DNA of 22,283 bases from Desulfovibrionaceae bacterium (GTDB taxonomy: Bacteria; Pseudomonadota; Gammaproteobacteria; Burkholderiales; Burkholderiaceae_C), in assembly GCA_009778355.1 (NCBI GenBank), contig WRJY01000331.1, forward strand, positions 1-22,283, written 5' to 3'. Below, piece after piece: positions 1 through 8,678 of the stretch (positions are counted from its first letter, which is position 1; the number at the start of each line of letters is the position of its first letter). A model generated the notes under the pieces. That model did no database searches and was not told where the DNA came from. It saw only the letters and a program-made list of their open reading frames with translations. The translations under genes and the position numbers were made by a program.

Positions 1-325
1 GCGTGAGCAGGTCGAAATCAAAGTTCTGCTCGCGCAGCGTCAGGCGCGCGCCCGACAGGCTGACCAGACTGGCCGTTTCGGGCTTGATCTTGGCCGAAAC
101 CTCGCGCAGCGCCAGCAGATTGCGCCCGGCAATGAGCTTGACCTCGCGCTCCTCGCGGATCAGCGCCAGCGACTGGTTGTAAATCGTCACCCCCACCGCC
201 GCGCGGTCCTGTGCCTGACTGACGGTTTCCACCGGCTGCGCGGCGGCGCTGGCCGCAATCAGACCCAGAGGAAGGCACCACAGCAACGGGCGGCGGGCAG
301 ACAAACGAACAGAAAAGGCATTCAT
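1..325 (-). CDS. DUF4139 domain protein, N-terminal part (cut by window edge)
   Basis: The reading frame starts at an ATG at 325, reads leftwards and leaves the window still open, so only the first 108 residues are visible. The start is preceded by a GGAG ribosome-binding site about 8 nt upstream. Residues 1 to about 33 form a signal peptide: a short basic stretch, a hydrophobic core (LLWCLPLGLIAAS) and an Ala-rich cleavage region. The mature part contains VTIYNQSLALIREER and later LREQNFDFDLLT, which match the N-terminal half of DUF4139 proteins. These are exported proteins of unknown molecular function. It lies 80 bp downstream of mfd on the same strand, so it may be co-transcribed. Confidence in the frame is high and in the family moderate to high; the function is unknown. 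Confidence 0.8.
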   Translation of the reverse strand, partial: MNAFSVRLSARRPLLWCLPLGLIAASAAAQPVETVSQAQDRAAVGVTIYNQSLALIREEREVKLIAGRNLLALREVSAKIKPETASLVSLSGARLTLREQNFDFDLLT

Positions 326-405
326 CGCAAAGACTCCATGAAAAGTTGGAATGGGTTGAAACGATTCGGGGAGTGAAAAGGGGTTAAATTCCTAGTTCGA
401 GTGAC

Positions 406-3400
406 TCACGGCGCGGCCACGGGCTGCCCCAGACCGCGCAGCACATCGCGCACCATCTGCGCGCGCTCCCTGGGTTCGGGCAGGGCTTTTTCGATGCGCA
501 GTTTGTCGTTGCCGGCCAGTTTGATGTGGCGGTTCTTCTGGATCAGCCCGATGATGGCCATGGGGTCGATGGGCGGCTGGGGCTTGAAGGCGATCTGGAT
601 CGCGCCGGGCGCGGCGTCCACTTTCTGCACGCCATAGGGCTGCGAGAGCACGCGCAGGCGGTGTACGTCGATCAGAGTAGCGGCCTGCGGCGGCAGTTTG
701 CCGAAGCGGTCGATGATTTCTTCCGCCAAGGCGTCGATTTGCCCGTCGGTTTTGGCGATGGCGAGCTTTTTGTAGAACGACAGGCGCAGATGCACGTCGC
801 CGCAGTAGTCGCTGGGCAGCAGGGCGGGGGCGTGCAGGTTGATTTCGGTGGCGGCCTGCATGGGGCTGAGCAAGTCGGGCTCCTTGCCGGCCTTGAGCGA
901 GCGCACCGCCTCGGCCAGCATTTCGTTGTAGAGCTGAAAGCCGATTTCCATCATGTTGCCGCTCTGGTTTTCGCCCAGCACTTCGCCGGCGCCGCGAATT
1001 TCCAGATCGTGCATGGCCAGATAAAAGCCGCTGCCCAGTTCTTCCATTTGCTGGATGGCTTCCAGGCGTTGCGCGGCTTGTTTGGTCAGGCCGTCCAGGT
1101 CGGGCACCAGCAGGTAGGCATAGGCCTGGTGGTGGCTGCGGCCCACGCGGCCGCGCAACTGGTGCAGTTGCGCCAGACCGAATTTGTCGGCGCGGCTGAT
1201 GACGATGGTGTTGGCGCTGGGCACGTCGATGCCGGTTTCGATGATGGTCGAGCACAGCAGCAGGTTGCTGCGCTGGGCCACGAAGTCGCGCATCACGCGC
1301 TCCAGTTCGCGCTCGGGCATCTGGCCATGGGCGACGGCGATGCGCGCCTCGGGCAGCATGTCTTGCAGCTTCTGGCGACGGTTGTCGATGGTCTCGACCT
1401 CGTTGTGCAGAAAATAAACCTGCCCGCCGCGCTTCAACTCGCGCAGCACGGCTTCGCGGATGACGCCGCTGCCCTCGCTGCGCACGAAGGTCTTGATGGC
1501 CAGCCGGCGCTGCGGCGCGGTGGCGATGACGCTCAAATCGCGCAGCCCTTCCAGCGCCATGCCCAGGGTGCGCGGAATGGGCGTGGCGGTGAGGGTGAGC
1601 ACATCGACTTCGGCGCGCAGCTTTTTCATGGCCTCCTTGTGGCGCACGCCGAAACGGTGCTCCTCGTCGATGATGAGCAGGCCCAGGTTCTTGAACTGCG
1701 TTTTCTCCGACAGCAGCTTGTGCGTGCCGACCACGATGTCCACGCCGCCGTCGGCAATGCCCTTCAGCGCGGCGCCGATCTCCCTGGCGCTGCGAAAGCG
1801 GCTCATCTCGGCCACCTTCACCGGCCACTTGGCGAAGCGGTCCACCAGCGTCTGGTAGTGCTGCTCGGCCAGCAACGTGGTGGGCGCGAGCAGGGCCGCC
1901 TGCTTGCCGTCCATCACGGCCAGGAAGGCGGCGCGCAGGGCCACTTCGGTCTTGCCGAAGCCGACGTCGCCGCACACCAGCCGGTCCATGGGGCGCGGCG
2001 AAATCATGTCCTGAATGACGGCGTGGATGGCCGCCTGCTGGTCGGCGGTTTCCTCGAAGCCGAAGCCGGCGGCGAACTGTTCGTAGTCCTGCGGGCTGTA
2101 GCGGAACGCATGGCCTTCGCGCGCGGCGCGGCGGGCGTGGATGTTGAGCAGCTCGGCGGCGGCGTCGCGCACCTGTTCGGCGGCCTTGCGCCTGGCCTTG
2201 TCCCACTGGCTGCCGCCCAGCCGGTGCAGCGGCGCTTCTTCGGCGCTGACGCCGGTGTAGCGGCCGATCAGGTGCAGTTGCGACACCGGCACGTACAGCG
2301 TGGCATCGCCCGCGTATTGCAGATGCAGCATCTCTTGCAGCGCGGGCGTGCCGTCGGGGTTTTTCTCGCCCAGGTCCAGGTTCACCAAGCCGCGATAGCG
2401 CCCGATGCCGTGCTGCGCGTGCACCACCGGGTCGCCCACGTTCAGCTCGCTCAGGTCCTTGATGAGCGCCTCGACATCGCTGACCTGCTCCTGCCTGCGG
2501 CGGCGGCGCTGGGTGGGGGCGGCGGCGAACAGTTCGGTTTCGGTGATGAAGTCGATGCCCGCCTGCATCCACGCGAAGCCCTGCGCCAGCGCGGCGGTGG
2601 CGATGCCGGTTTTTTCGCTGCTGGCCTGAAACTCCTCCAGCGAATCGAAGGCGGGCAGGTTCAGGCCCGAGGCGCGCAGAAAGTCCAGCAGGCTCTGCTG
2701 CCGGGCGTCGCTTTCGGCCAGCACCAGGGCGCGCTGGCCGCCGTCGCGCAAGTGCGCGCGCAGGCGGGCCAGCGGGTCGTCGGCGCCGCGCGCCACGGTC
2801 AGATCGGGCAGCTTCTGCGCGAAGGCGCTGTCGGCAACGTCGCTCGCGCCAGGGCGGATGACGATCTGCGCGTGCGCCCGGGCGGCGACGAAGAACTGCT
2901 CGGCGTCGAGAAACAGCGCCTCGGGCGGCAGCACGGGCCGGTCGGGATCGCCCTGGGCCAGACGCCAGCGTTCGCGCGTGTCCTGCGCGAACTGCTGGAA
3001 CGCGGCTTGCAAGTCGCCGTGCAGTGCCAGCGTCAGGGACGAATCGGCCTTGCCGCCGCCGCTGTCCAGGTAGTCGAACACCGTGGCCGTGTCGTCGAAG
3101 AACAGCGGCAGGTAGTACTCGATGCCCGCCGTGGCGACGCCGTTGCCCATGTCCTTGTAGATGCGGCTGCGTGTGGGGTCGCCCTCCAGCAGTTCGCGCC
3201 AGCGCTGGCGGAACTTGGCGCGCGCCGCGTCGTGGGTAGGAAACTCGCGCCCCGGCAGCAGGCGCACTTCGGGCACGGGGTAGAGGCTGCGCTGGGTGTC
3301 GGGGTCGAAGCCGCGGATGGAGTCGATCTCGTCGTCGAACAGGTCCACCCGGTACGGCATGGGGCTGCCGGTGGGAAAGATGTCGATCAGCCCGCCGCGC

Positions 3401-3888
3401 ACCGCGTATTCGCCCGGGCTGACCACCTGCGTGACGTGGGCGTAGCCGGCCAGGGTGAGTTGGGCCTTGAGCGCCGCCTCGTCGAGCTTTTGTCCCTGCT
3501 TGAAGTGAAACGTGGCGCCGGCCAGAAAAGAGGGCGGCGCCAGCCGGTACAGCGCCGTGGATGCGGGCACCAGCACCACGTCGGCGGCGCGCTGCCTGAT
3601 GGCCCACAACGTGGCCAGCCGCTCGCTGATGAGGTCCTGGTGCGGCGAAAACGTGTCGTAGGGCAGCGTCTCCCAGTCGGGCAGCAGCGCCGTGCGCAGA
3701 TTGGGCGCGAAGAAGGCCAGTTCGTCCAGCAGGCGGCGGGCATCGCCCGCGTCGGCGGTGACGATGGCCGTCAGGCGGGCGCAGCCGGCTTCGCGGCGCG
3801 CCAGTTGCGCCAGCAGCAACGCGTCCGCCGAACCGGGCGGACGCGGCAGGGCGTGGCGTTTGCCGGCAATCAGCTTGGGCAGGTCCAT
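406..3888 (-). CDS. mfd: Transcription-repair coupling factor Mfd
   Basis: This 1160-residue protein has the full length usual for Mfd. Mfd is an ATP-dependent DNA translocase that removes stalled RNA polymerase at lesions and recruits UvrA. The N-terminal UvrB-like module is recognised by LLPDWETLPYDTFSPHQDLI near residues 70-90. The RNA polymerase-interacting CarD-like domain contains GDPVVHAQHGIGRYRGL. The helicase core has Walker A GDVGFGKT (640-647), the DEEH box (741-744) and the TATPIPRTLGMALEG motif. The C-terminal region fits the UvrA-binding TRCF domain. The start MDLPKLIAGKRHALPRPPGS is typical of the family. The gene is divergent from the efflux operon, with 184 bp between the two start codons. 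No truncation or missing motif was seen. Confidence 0.97.
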   Translation of the reverse strand: MDLPKLIAGKRHALPRPPGSADALLLAQLARREAGCARLTAIVTADAGDARRLLDELAFFAPNLRTALLPDWETLPYDTFSPHQDLISERLATLWAIRQRAADVVLVPASTALYRLAPPSFLAGATFHFKQGQKLDEAALKAQLTLAGYAHVTQVVSPGEYAVRGGLIDIFPTGSPMPYRVDLFDDEIDSIRGFDPDTQRSLYPVPEVRLLPGREFPTHDAARAKFRQRWRELLEGDPTRSRIYKDMGNGVATAGIEYYLPLFFDDTATVFDYLDSGGGKADSSLTLALHGDLQAAFQQFAQDTRERWRLAQGDPDRPVLPPEALFLDAEQFFVAARAHAQIVIRPGASDVADSAFAQKLPDLTVARGADDPLARLRAHLRDGGQRALVLAESDARQQSLLDFLRASGLNLPAFDSLEEFQASSEKTGIATAALAQGFAWMQAGIDFITETELFAAAPTQRRRRRQEQVSDVEALIKDLSELNVGDPVVHAQHGIGRYRGLVNLDLGEKNPDGTPALQEMLHLQYAGDATLYVPVSQLHLIGRYTGVSAEEAPLHRLGGSQWDKARRKAAEQVRDAAAELLNIHARRAAREGHAFRYSPQDYEQFAAGFGFEETADQQAAIHAVIQDMISPRPMDRLVCGDVGFGKTEVALRAAFLAVMDGKQAALLAPTTLLAEQHYQTLVDRFAKWPVKVAEMSRFRSAREIGAALKGIADGGVDIVVGTHKLLSEKTQFKNLGLLIIDEEHRFGVRHKEAMKKLRAEVDVLTLTATPIPRTLGMALEGLRDLSVIATAPQRRLAIKTFVRSEGSGVIREAVLRELKRGGQVYFLHNEVETIDNRRQKLQDMLPEARIAVAHGQMPERELERVMRDFVAQRSNLLLCSTIIETGIDVPSANTIVISRADKFGLAQLHQLRGRVGRSHHQAYAYLLVPDLDGLTKQAAQRLEAIQQMEELGSGFYLAMHDLEIRGAGEVLGENQSGNMMEIGFQLYNEMLAEAVRSLKAGKEPDLLSPMQAATEINLHAPALLPSDYCGDVHLRLSFYKKLAIAKTDGQIDALAEEIIDRFGKLPPQAATLIDVHRLRVLSQPYGVQKVDAAPGAIQIAFKPQPPIDPMAIIGLIQKNRHIKLAGNDKLRIEKALPEPRERAQMVRDVLRGLGQPVAAP

Positions 3889-4033
3889 GACAAGGTGCAG
3901 TGCAGGGGCAACGACAAAAGCCCCAGGCCATGACGGACGAGGAGCGTCACCACGATTTTAGAAAGCCAGTCTGACGCGCCAGGAAAAGCCGCGGCGTTCA
4001 GGCTGGGTTCATGCTGGCGCTGCGAAGATGGCC

Positions 4034-4056
4034 GAAAACCGCTTACCGCGGTTTTC
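4034..4056. promoter_or_regulatory. Perfect 9-bp palindrome upstream of the efflux operon
   Basis: GAAAACCGC and its exact reverse complement GCGGTTTTC are separated by 5 nt. The element ends 16 nt before the preferred GTG start of the adaptor gene. It could be an operator for an unseen metal or stress regulator, or an RNA hairpin in the leader. It is not followed by a T-run, so an intrinsic terminator is unlikely. Its function is inferred only from position and symmetry. Confidence 0.5.
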
Positions 4057-4072
4057 CAGAGGGAGATCGATC

Positions 4073-5293
4073 GTGTCAAGAACCAGACGCCCGGCGGCCC
4101 GCCGGTTTTTTGCGCTGCCGCTGGCGCTGGGCTGCTCCATCGCGCTGGCGCAGCCGGGCGATCCGGCTGCCGTCGAACTGGCGATGAGCGAGGCGCAGAT
4201 GGCCAAGGCAAACATCCGGCTGGCGGCGCTGGCCGCCATCGGCGCCGATGGCGGCGGCAATGAACAGGCGCTGCACATTCCCGGCGCGGTGGCGCTGCCC
4301 ATCGACGCCCAGGAAATCGTCAGCGTGCCGGTGGCCGGCATGGTGCAGACCATTTTGACGCCGCCCTCGCAGCCGGTGCGCGCCGGCCAGCCGCTGCTGC
4401 GCCTGTACAGCCCGCAACTGCTGCAATGGCAGCGCGAATTCGTCCAGGCCGCGGCACAGGACAAACTGGCGGCGGAAAAACTCAGGCGCGACACAGCCCT
4501 GTTCGCCGACGGCATCATCGCCGAAACCCGCTTGCAGGAGGCGCGCGGCAACGCCACGCAAAGCCGCGCGCTGGCCAGCGAAACGGCGCAGATGCTGCGG
4601 CTGGCGGGCATGAGCGAGAAGGCGATCCGGTCGCTGCGCGAGACCCAAACGCTGTCCGCCGTGCTGGAAGTGACGGCCCGAACCGGGGGCGCGGTGCTCG
4701 ACTACAGCGTGGTTGCCGGCCAGCAGGTGGAGGCCGGCGCGGCGCTGGCCCGGCTGGCGCGGGATGCCCGCCTGGGCGTCGAACTCAACGCCTCCAGGCA
4801 GCAGGCGGCGCAGGCGCGGCCCGGCGACCGCATCCGCTTCGCGTCTTGCCCCGATGACCAGGCGCGGGTCATCGCGGTGTCGCCGCAAATCAGCGCCGGC
4901 AGCCAGACAGTGCTGATCCGCGGCCAGTTGCAGCAGCCCTCGACCTGCCTGAGCGCCAATCAGTACGTGGAAGCGACGCTGTACGCCGCGCGCGGCGCGG
5001 GCGAAAGCTGGGCAGTGCCTTCGGCGGCAATCGTCCGCCACGAAGGCGCGCACTGGGTCTTCGTGCGCACGGCCAGCGGTTTCACCGCGCTGCCGGTGGC
5101 GGCACTTTCTTCCGCCGACGGCCTGACACGCATTCGCCCGCAAGCGCCTGCCCAGCCGGGCGCGGCGGCGGCGCTCGCGCCCGGCGCGCGCATCGCCGTC
5201 TCCGGCGCCGCCGCGCTCAAGGGCGCGCTGCTGGGCATCGGGACGGAAGGCGCGCCGGCGCTCCCGGCGCAACCGCTAGGCGGGGGCCAGTGA
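4073..5293 (+). CDS. RND efflux periplasmic adaptor subunit (membrane fusion protein)
   Basis: This adaptor would link the inner-membrane pump to the outer-membrane channel. An in-frame ATG exists at 4028. The GTG at 4073 is preferred because GGGAG lies about 7 nt upstream and because it gives a compact signal peptide: an Arg-rich start, FFALPLALGCSIALA, then AQ. The ATG start would also place the palindrome inside the gene. From the GTG the protein has 406 residues. Two lipoyl-like half motifs, VPVAGMVQTILTPPSQPVRA and GAVLDYSVVAGQQVEAGAAL, flank an alpha-helical hairpin, followed by beta-barrel and membrane-proximal domains as in CusB/CzcB adaptors. No His-rich metal-binding segment is visible. 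Its stop codon TGA overlaps the ATG of the pump gene by one base (TGATG). Confidence 0.88.
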   Translation: MSRTRRPAARRFFALPLALGCSIALAQPGDPAAVELAMSEAQMAKANIRLAALAAIGADGGGNEQALHIPGAVALPIDAQEIVSVPVAGMVQTILTPPSQPVRAGQPLLRLYSPQLLQWQREFVQAAAQDKLAAEKLRRDTALFADGIIAETRLQEARGNATQSRALASETAQMLRLAGMSEKAIRSLRETQTLSAVLEVTARTGGAVLDYSVVAGQQVEAGAALARLARDARLGVELNASRQQAAQARPGDRIRFASCPDDQARVIAVSPQISAGSQTVLIRGQLQQPSTCLSANQYVEATLYAARGAGESWAVPSAAIVRHEGAHWVFVRTASGFTALPVAALSSADGLTRIRPQAPAQPGAAAALAPGARIAVSGAAALKGALLGIGTEGAPALPAQPLGGGQ

Positions 5294-8200
5294 TGCTGCG
5301 GCGGCTGATCTCGCTGTCCCTGGCGCACCGCTTTCCGGTGCTGCTGCTGGTCATCGTGCTGGCGGCGGCGGGCGCGGCGGCGTTCCGCGCCTTGCCGATC
5401 GACGCCTTTCCCGACGTGGCCGGAACACAGGTCAAGGTCATCATGAAGGCGCCGGGCATGACGCCGGAAGAGGTGGAGATGCGCATCGTGCTGCCGATCG
5501 AGCAGGAACTACTCGGCATCCCGCGGCAGAAAGTGTTGCGCTCGCAGTCGAAATACGCGATTGCCGAAATCACCATCGACTTCACTGACGGCACCGACAT
5601 GTACTGGGCGCGCCAGCAGGTGGCCGAGCGGCTGAACGGCGTGCAGGGCGATTTGCCGTCCACCGCTTCGGGCGGGCTGGCGCCGGCAACGACGCCGCTG
5701 GGCGAGCTGTTCATGTTCACCATCGAAGGGCCGCTGCCGTTGCAGGAAAAGCGCACCCTGCTGGACTGGACGATCCGCCCGCAGTTGCGCAGCCTGCCCG
5801 GCGTGGCCGACGTCAACGCGCTGGGCGGCGAGGTGAAAACCCTTGAAGTCGTTCCCGACCTCGCCGCGCTGGCGGCGCGCGGCATTACGCTGGCGCAGCT
5901 TCGCGCCGCCATCGAGGGCAACAACCGCAACGATGGCGCGGGGCGCATCGACCGCAACGAAGAAACGCTGCTGGTGCGCGGCCAGGGCAACATCCGGTCG
6001 ATCGACGACCTGGCGGCCATCGTCGTCGCCGGCAAGGGCGGCCAGGCAACGCGCGTGGCCGATGTCGGCGCGGTGCGCACCGGCAGTCTCACCCGCTACG
6101 GCGCCGTGACCAAGGACGGCGCGGGCGAGACCGTCGAGGCGCTGGTGCTGGCGCTGCGCGGGGCCAATGCGCGGCAGGTGGTGCAGTCGGTGCGCGCCAA
6201 GCTGGCCGAGATACAGAAAACCCTGCCGCAAGGCGTCAGCATCGATGTCTTCTACGACCGGGGCGATCTGGTCGAGCGCGCCGTCGGCACCGTCGCCAAG
6301 GCGCTGGGCGAGGCGATTTTCCTGGTGCTGGCGTTGCTCTTTGTGTTTCTCGGCAATCTGCGCGCGGCGCTGGCCGTGGCCTGTATCCTGCCGCTGTCGG
6401 CCTGCGCCACCTTCATCCTGATGCGCTGGTTCGGCCTCACGGCCAACCTGATGTCGCTCGGCGGGCTGGCGATTGCCATCGGCCTGCTGGTGGACGCTGC
6501 GGTGGTGATCGTCGAGAACATCGAGGCGCACACCCAAGCGCGGCAGTGCCGCCCGCCGGCGTCCTGGCTGCACACCATCTACCGCGCCGCCTCCGACGTG
6601 GCCGTGCCGGTGGCCGCCGGCATCGCCATCATCGTCACCGTGTTCCTGCCGCTGCTGACGCTGGAAGGGCTGGAAGGCAAAATGTTCGCGCCGGTGGCGC
6701 TGACCATCGTCTTCGCGCTCGGCGCTTCGCTGGCGCTGTCGCTGACGGTGATTCCGGTGCTGGCGTCCTTCCTGCTCAAACAGCGGGCGCATCAGCCGCC
6801 CTGGCTGGCGCGCAGGATCGAAGCCCTCTACACGCCCTCGCTGGCCTGGGCGCTGGCCCGGCCCAGGCTGACGGTGGGCGCCGCCGCGGGCGCGCTGGCC
6901 GTGGCGCTGGCGCTGTTTCCGCTGATCGGCAAATCGTTCATGCCAACGCTGGACGAGGGCGACATCATCATGCAACTGGAAAAGCTGCCGTCGATCAACC
7001 TCGCGCAGTCGATCCGCATCGACCAGGACATTCAGCGGGAAGTGCTGGCGCGGGTGCCCGAAGTCAAGAGCATCGTCGCCCGCGCCGGCTCGGACGAACT
7101 GGGCATGGACCCGATGGGGCTCAACGAAACCGACAGCTTCCTCGTGTTGAAGCCCAGCGCCGAGTGGCGCAGCCCGGACAAGAACGCCATCGTCGATGCG
7201 CTGCGCGAGCTCGGGCGGGATTTCCCCGGCATCGACTTCAGCTTCACGCAGCCGATCGAAATGCGCACCTCCGAGATGCTCTCCGGCGTGCGCGGCGACC
7301 TGGCGGTAAAAATCCTCGGGCCGGATGCCGCCACGCTGTCCGCGCTGGCCGGGCAGATCGTCCGCGTGCTGGAAAAAATCCGCGGCAGCGAGGACGTCAT
7401 CACGGTCAAGAACAGCGGCGTGCAGTACCTGCAAATCACCATCGACCGCCTGGCCGCCGGGCGGCTGGGCCTGAGCAGCGCGCAACTGCAAGGCGACTTG
7501 CGCGCGCTGATCGAAGGCAGCGGCATCGGCGTCGTCATCGAGCAAGGCCGCCGCCTGCCGCTGCAAATTCGCGGCAGCGATACCTTGCGCACTTCTCCGG
7601 AGTTGCTTACCCAGTTGCGTTTGCCGCTGGCCGATGGCCGCGTGATTCCAATCCGTGAAGTGGCCAACATCGAATTGGTCGATGGCCCGGTGAAGATCGA
7701 GCGCGAAAACGCCTCGCGCATGTCGGTGGTGCGCGCCAACGTGCGCGGGCGCGATCTGGCCGGCTTCGTTGACGAGGCCAGGGCCGCCGTCGATGGCGCG
7801 GTCAAGCTGCCCGACGGCTACCGCCTGGCCTGGGGCGGCCAGTTCGAGAACCAGCAGCGCGCCGCGGCGCGGCTGGCGGTGGTCGTTCCCATCGCGCTGG
7901 GCCTCATCTTCCTGCTGCTGTTTGCCACGCTCGGCAGCGTGCGGCAGGCCGCGCTGGTGTTCAGCAACATCCCGCTGGCGCTGATCGGCGGCATCTTCGC
8001 GCTGCTCGTCACCGGCGAATACCTGTCGGTGCCGGCCTCGGTCGGCTTCATTGCGCTGATGGGCATCGCGGTGCTCAACGGCCTGGTGATGGTGACTTGC
8101 TTCAACCAGTTGGCCGCCACCGGCATGAAGATCGGCGCCGTGGTCCGCGAAGGCGCGCGCCGCCGCCTGCGCCCGGTGCTGATGACCGCCAGCATCGCCG

Positions 8201-8361
8201 GCTTCGGCCTGATCCCGCTGCTGCTGGCAACGGGGCCGGGTTCGGAAGTCCAGCGCCCGCTGGCCATCGTCGTCATTGGCGGGCTGCTCAGCTCGACCTT
8301 TCTGACTCTGGTCGTCCTGCCGATTCTGTTCGAGCGTTTCGGACTGGAGAGCAAATCATGA
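5293..8361 (+). CDS. Heavy-metal efflux (HME) RND transporter, CusA/CzcA family
   Basis: This 1022-residue inner-membrane proton antiporter has the standard RND plan: TM1, a periplasmic loop, TM2-6, TM7, a second loop, and TM8-12. Family landmarks are ALPIDAFPDVAGTQVKV near the N-terminus, NLMSLGGLAIAIGLLVDAAV in TM4, DEGDIIMQLEKLPSI, and PMGLNETDSFLVLKP. TM4 keeps the essential Asp (D401) and Glu (E408). The first Asp of the CzcA motif DFGxxxDG is Ala395, as in CusA. The three methionines of the CusA copper/silver site appear to be replaced (Gln, Glu and Gly by eye alignment). Cation specificity is therefore unclear. The ATG at 5293 is chosen over GTG 5290 because of the TGATG coupling with the adaptor. 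The stop overlaps the next gene (ATGA). Confidence 0.93.
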   Translation: MLRRLISLSLAHRFPVLLLVIVLAAAGAAAFRALPIDAFPDVAGTQVKVIMKAPGMTPEEVEMRIVLPIEQELLGIPRQKVLRSQSKYAIAEITIDFTDGTDMYWARQQVAERLNGVQGDLPSTASGGLAPATTPLGELFMFTIEGPLPLQEKRTLLDWTIRPQLRSLPGVADVNALGGEVKTLEVVPDLAALAARGITLAQLRAAIEGNNRNDGAGRIDRNEETLLVRGQGNIRSIDDLAAIVVAGKGGQATRVADVGAVRTGSLTRYGAVTKDGAGETVEALVLALRGANARQVVQSVRAKLAEIQKTLPQGVSIDVFYDRGDLVERAVGTVAKALGEAIFLVLALLFVFLGNLRAALAVACILPLSACATFILMRWFGLTANLMSLGGLAIAIGLLVDAAVVIVENIEAHTQARQCRPPASWLHTIYRAASDVAVPVAAGIAIIVTVFLPLLTLEGLEGKMFAPVALTIVFALGASLALSLTVIPVLASFLLKQRAHQPPWLARRIEALYTPSLAWALARPRLTVGAAAGALAVALALFPLIGKSFMPTLDEGDIIMQLEKLPSINLAQSIRIDQDIQREVLARVPEVKSIVARAGSDELGMDPMGLNETDSFLVLKPSAEWRSPDKNAIVDALRELGRDFPGIDFSFTQPIEMRTSEMLSGVRGDLAVKILGPDAATLSALAGQIVRVLEKIRGSEDVITVKNSGVQYLQITIDRLAAGRLGLSSAQLQGDLRALIEGSGIGVVIEQGRRLPLQIRGSDTLRTSPELLTQLRLPLADGRVIPIREVANIELVDGPVKIERENASRMSVVRANVRGRDLAGFVDEARAAVDGAVKLPDGYRLAWGGQFENQQRAAARLAVVVPIALGLIFLLLFATLGSVRQAALVFSNIPLALIGGIFALLVTGEYLSVPASVGFIALMGIAVLNGLVMVTCFNQLAATGMKIGAVVREGARRRLRPVLMTASIAGFGLIPLLLATGPGSEVQRPLAIVVIGGLLSSTFLTLVVLPILFERFGLESKS

Positions 8362-8678
8362 ACCCGAATTCCGAATACGACTGCGCCATGACGCTGGCGT
8401 TTCCGCTGGCGCTCGAAGAGCAGATCGTCGACTTTCTGCTCGACCACCCGCAATGGGTAAGCGGCTTTTCCCTGATCGACGCGCAAGGCATGGGACTCGG
8501 CGCGGGCCTGCGCAGCGCCATGGAAAAAGTCAAGGGCCGCGCGCGGCGGCGGCTGATGAGCCTTCTTTTGCACAGCCAGGACGTCGAGCCGCTGGTGGCC
8601 GCGCTGCGCGAGGAGTTCCACGCGCCGGACATGGCGTACTGGGTGCTGCCGCTGCTTGCGTTCGGGAGAATGGCATGA
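8358..8678 (+). CDS. DUF3240 family protein of the RND efflux operon
   Basis: This small soluble protein has 106 residues and no signal peptide or membrane segment. It resembles DUF3240 proteins, which are often encoded with heavy-metal RND pumps. Recognisable segments are LAFPLALEEQIVDFLLDHPQ, WVSGFSL and the C-terminal MAYWVLPLLAFGRMA. The fold is probably a small ferredoxin-like, PII-like regulator domain, but that is inference. Both ends overlap their neighbours by 4 nt (ATGA at 8358-8361 and 8675-8678), so translation is coupled to the pump and the outer-membrane factor. A role in sensing or modulating metal efflux is suggested by context only. Confidence 0.85.
   Translation: MNPNSEYDCAMTLAFPLALEEQIVDFLLDHPQWVSGFSLIDAQGMGLGAGLRSAMEKVKGRARRRLMSLLLHSQDVEPLVAALREEFHAPDMAYWVLPLLAFGRMA

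Noticed and set aside
392..3933. Very long open frames overlapping mfd (392-3931 minus in another frame, 526-3933 plus)
   Set aside because: They are shadows of mfd caused by high GC. Their products are low-complexity Arg/Ala/Gly or His/Gln-rich, with no family resemblance.
5509..7566. Minus-strand open frame of 685 codons over the RND pump
   Set aside because: It is antisense to a well-supported pump gene and its product is a Gln/Arg/His/Asp-rich shadow.
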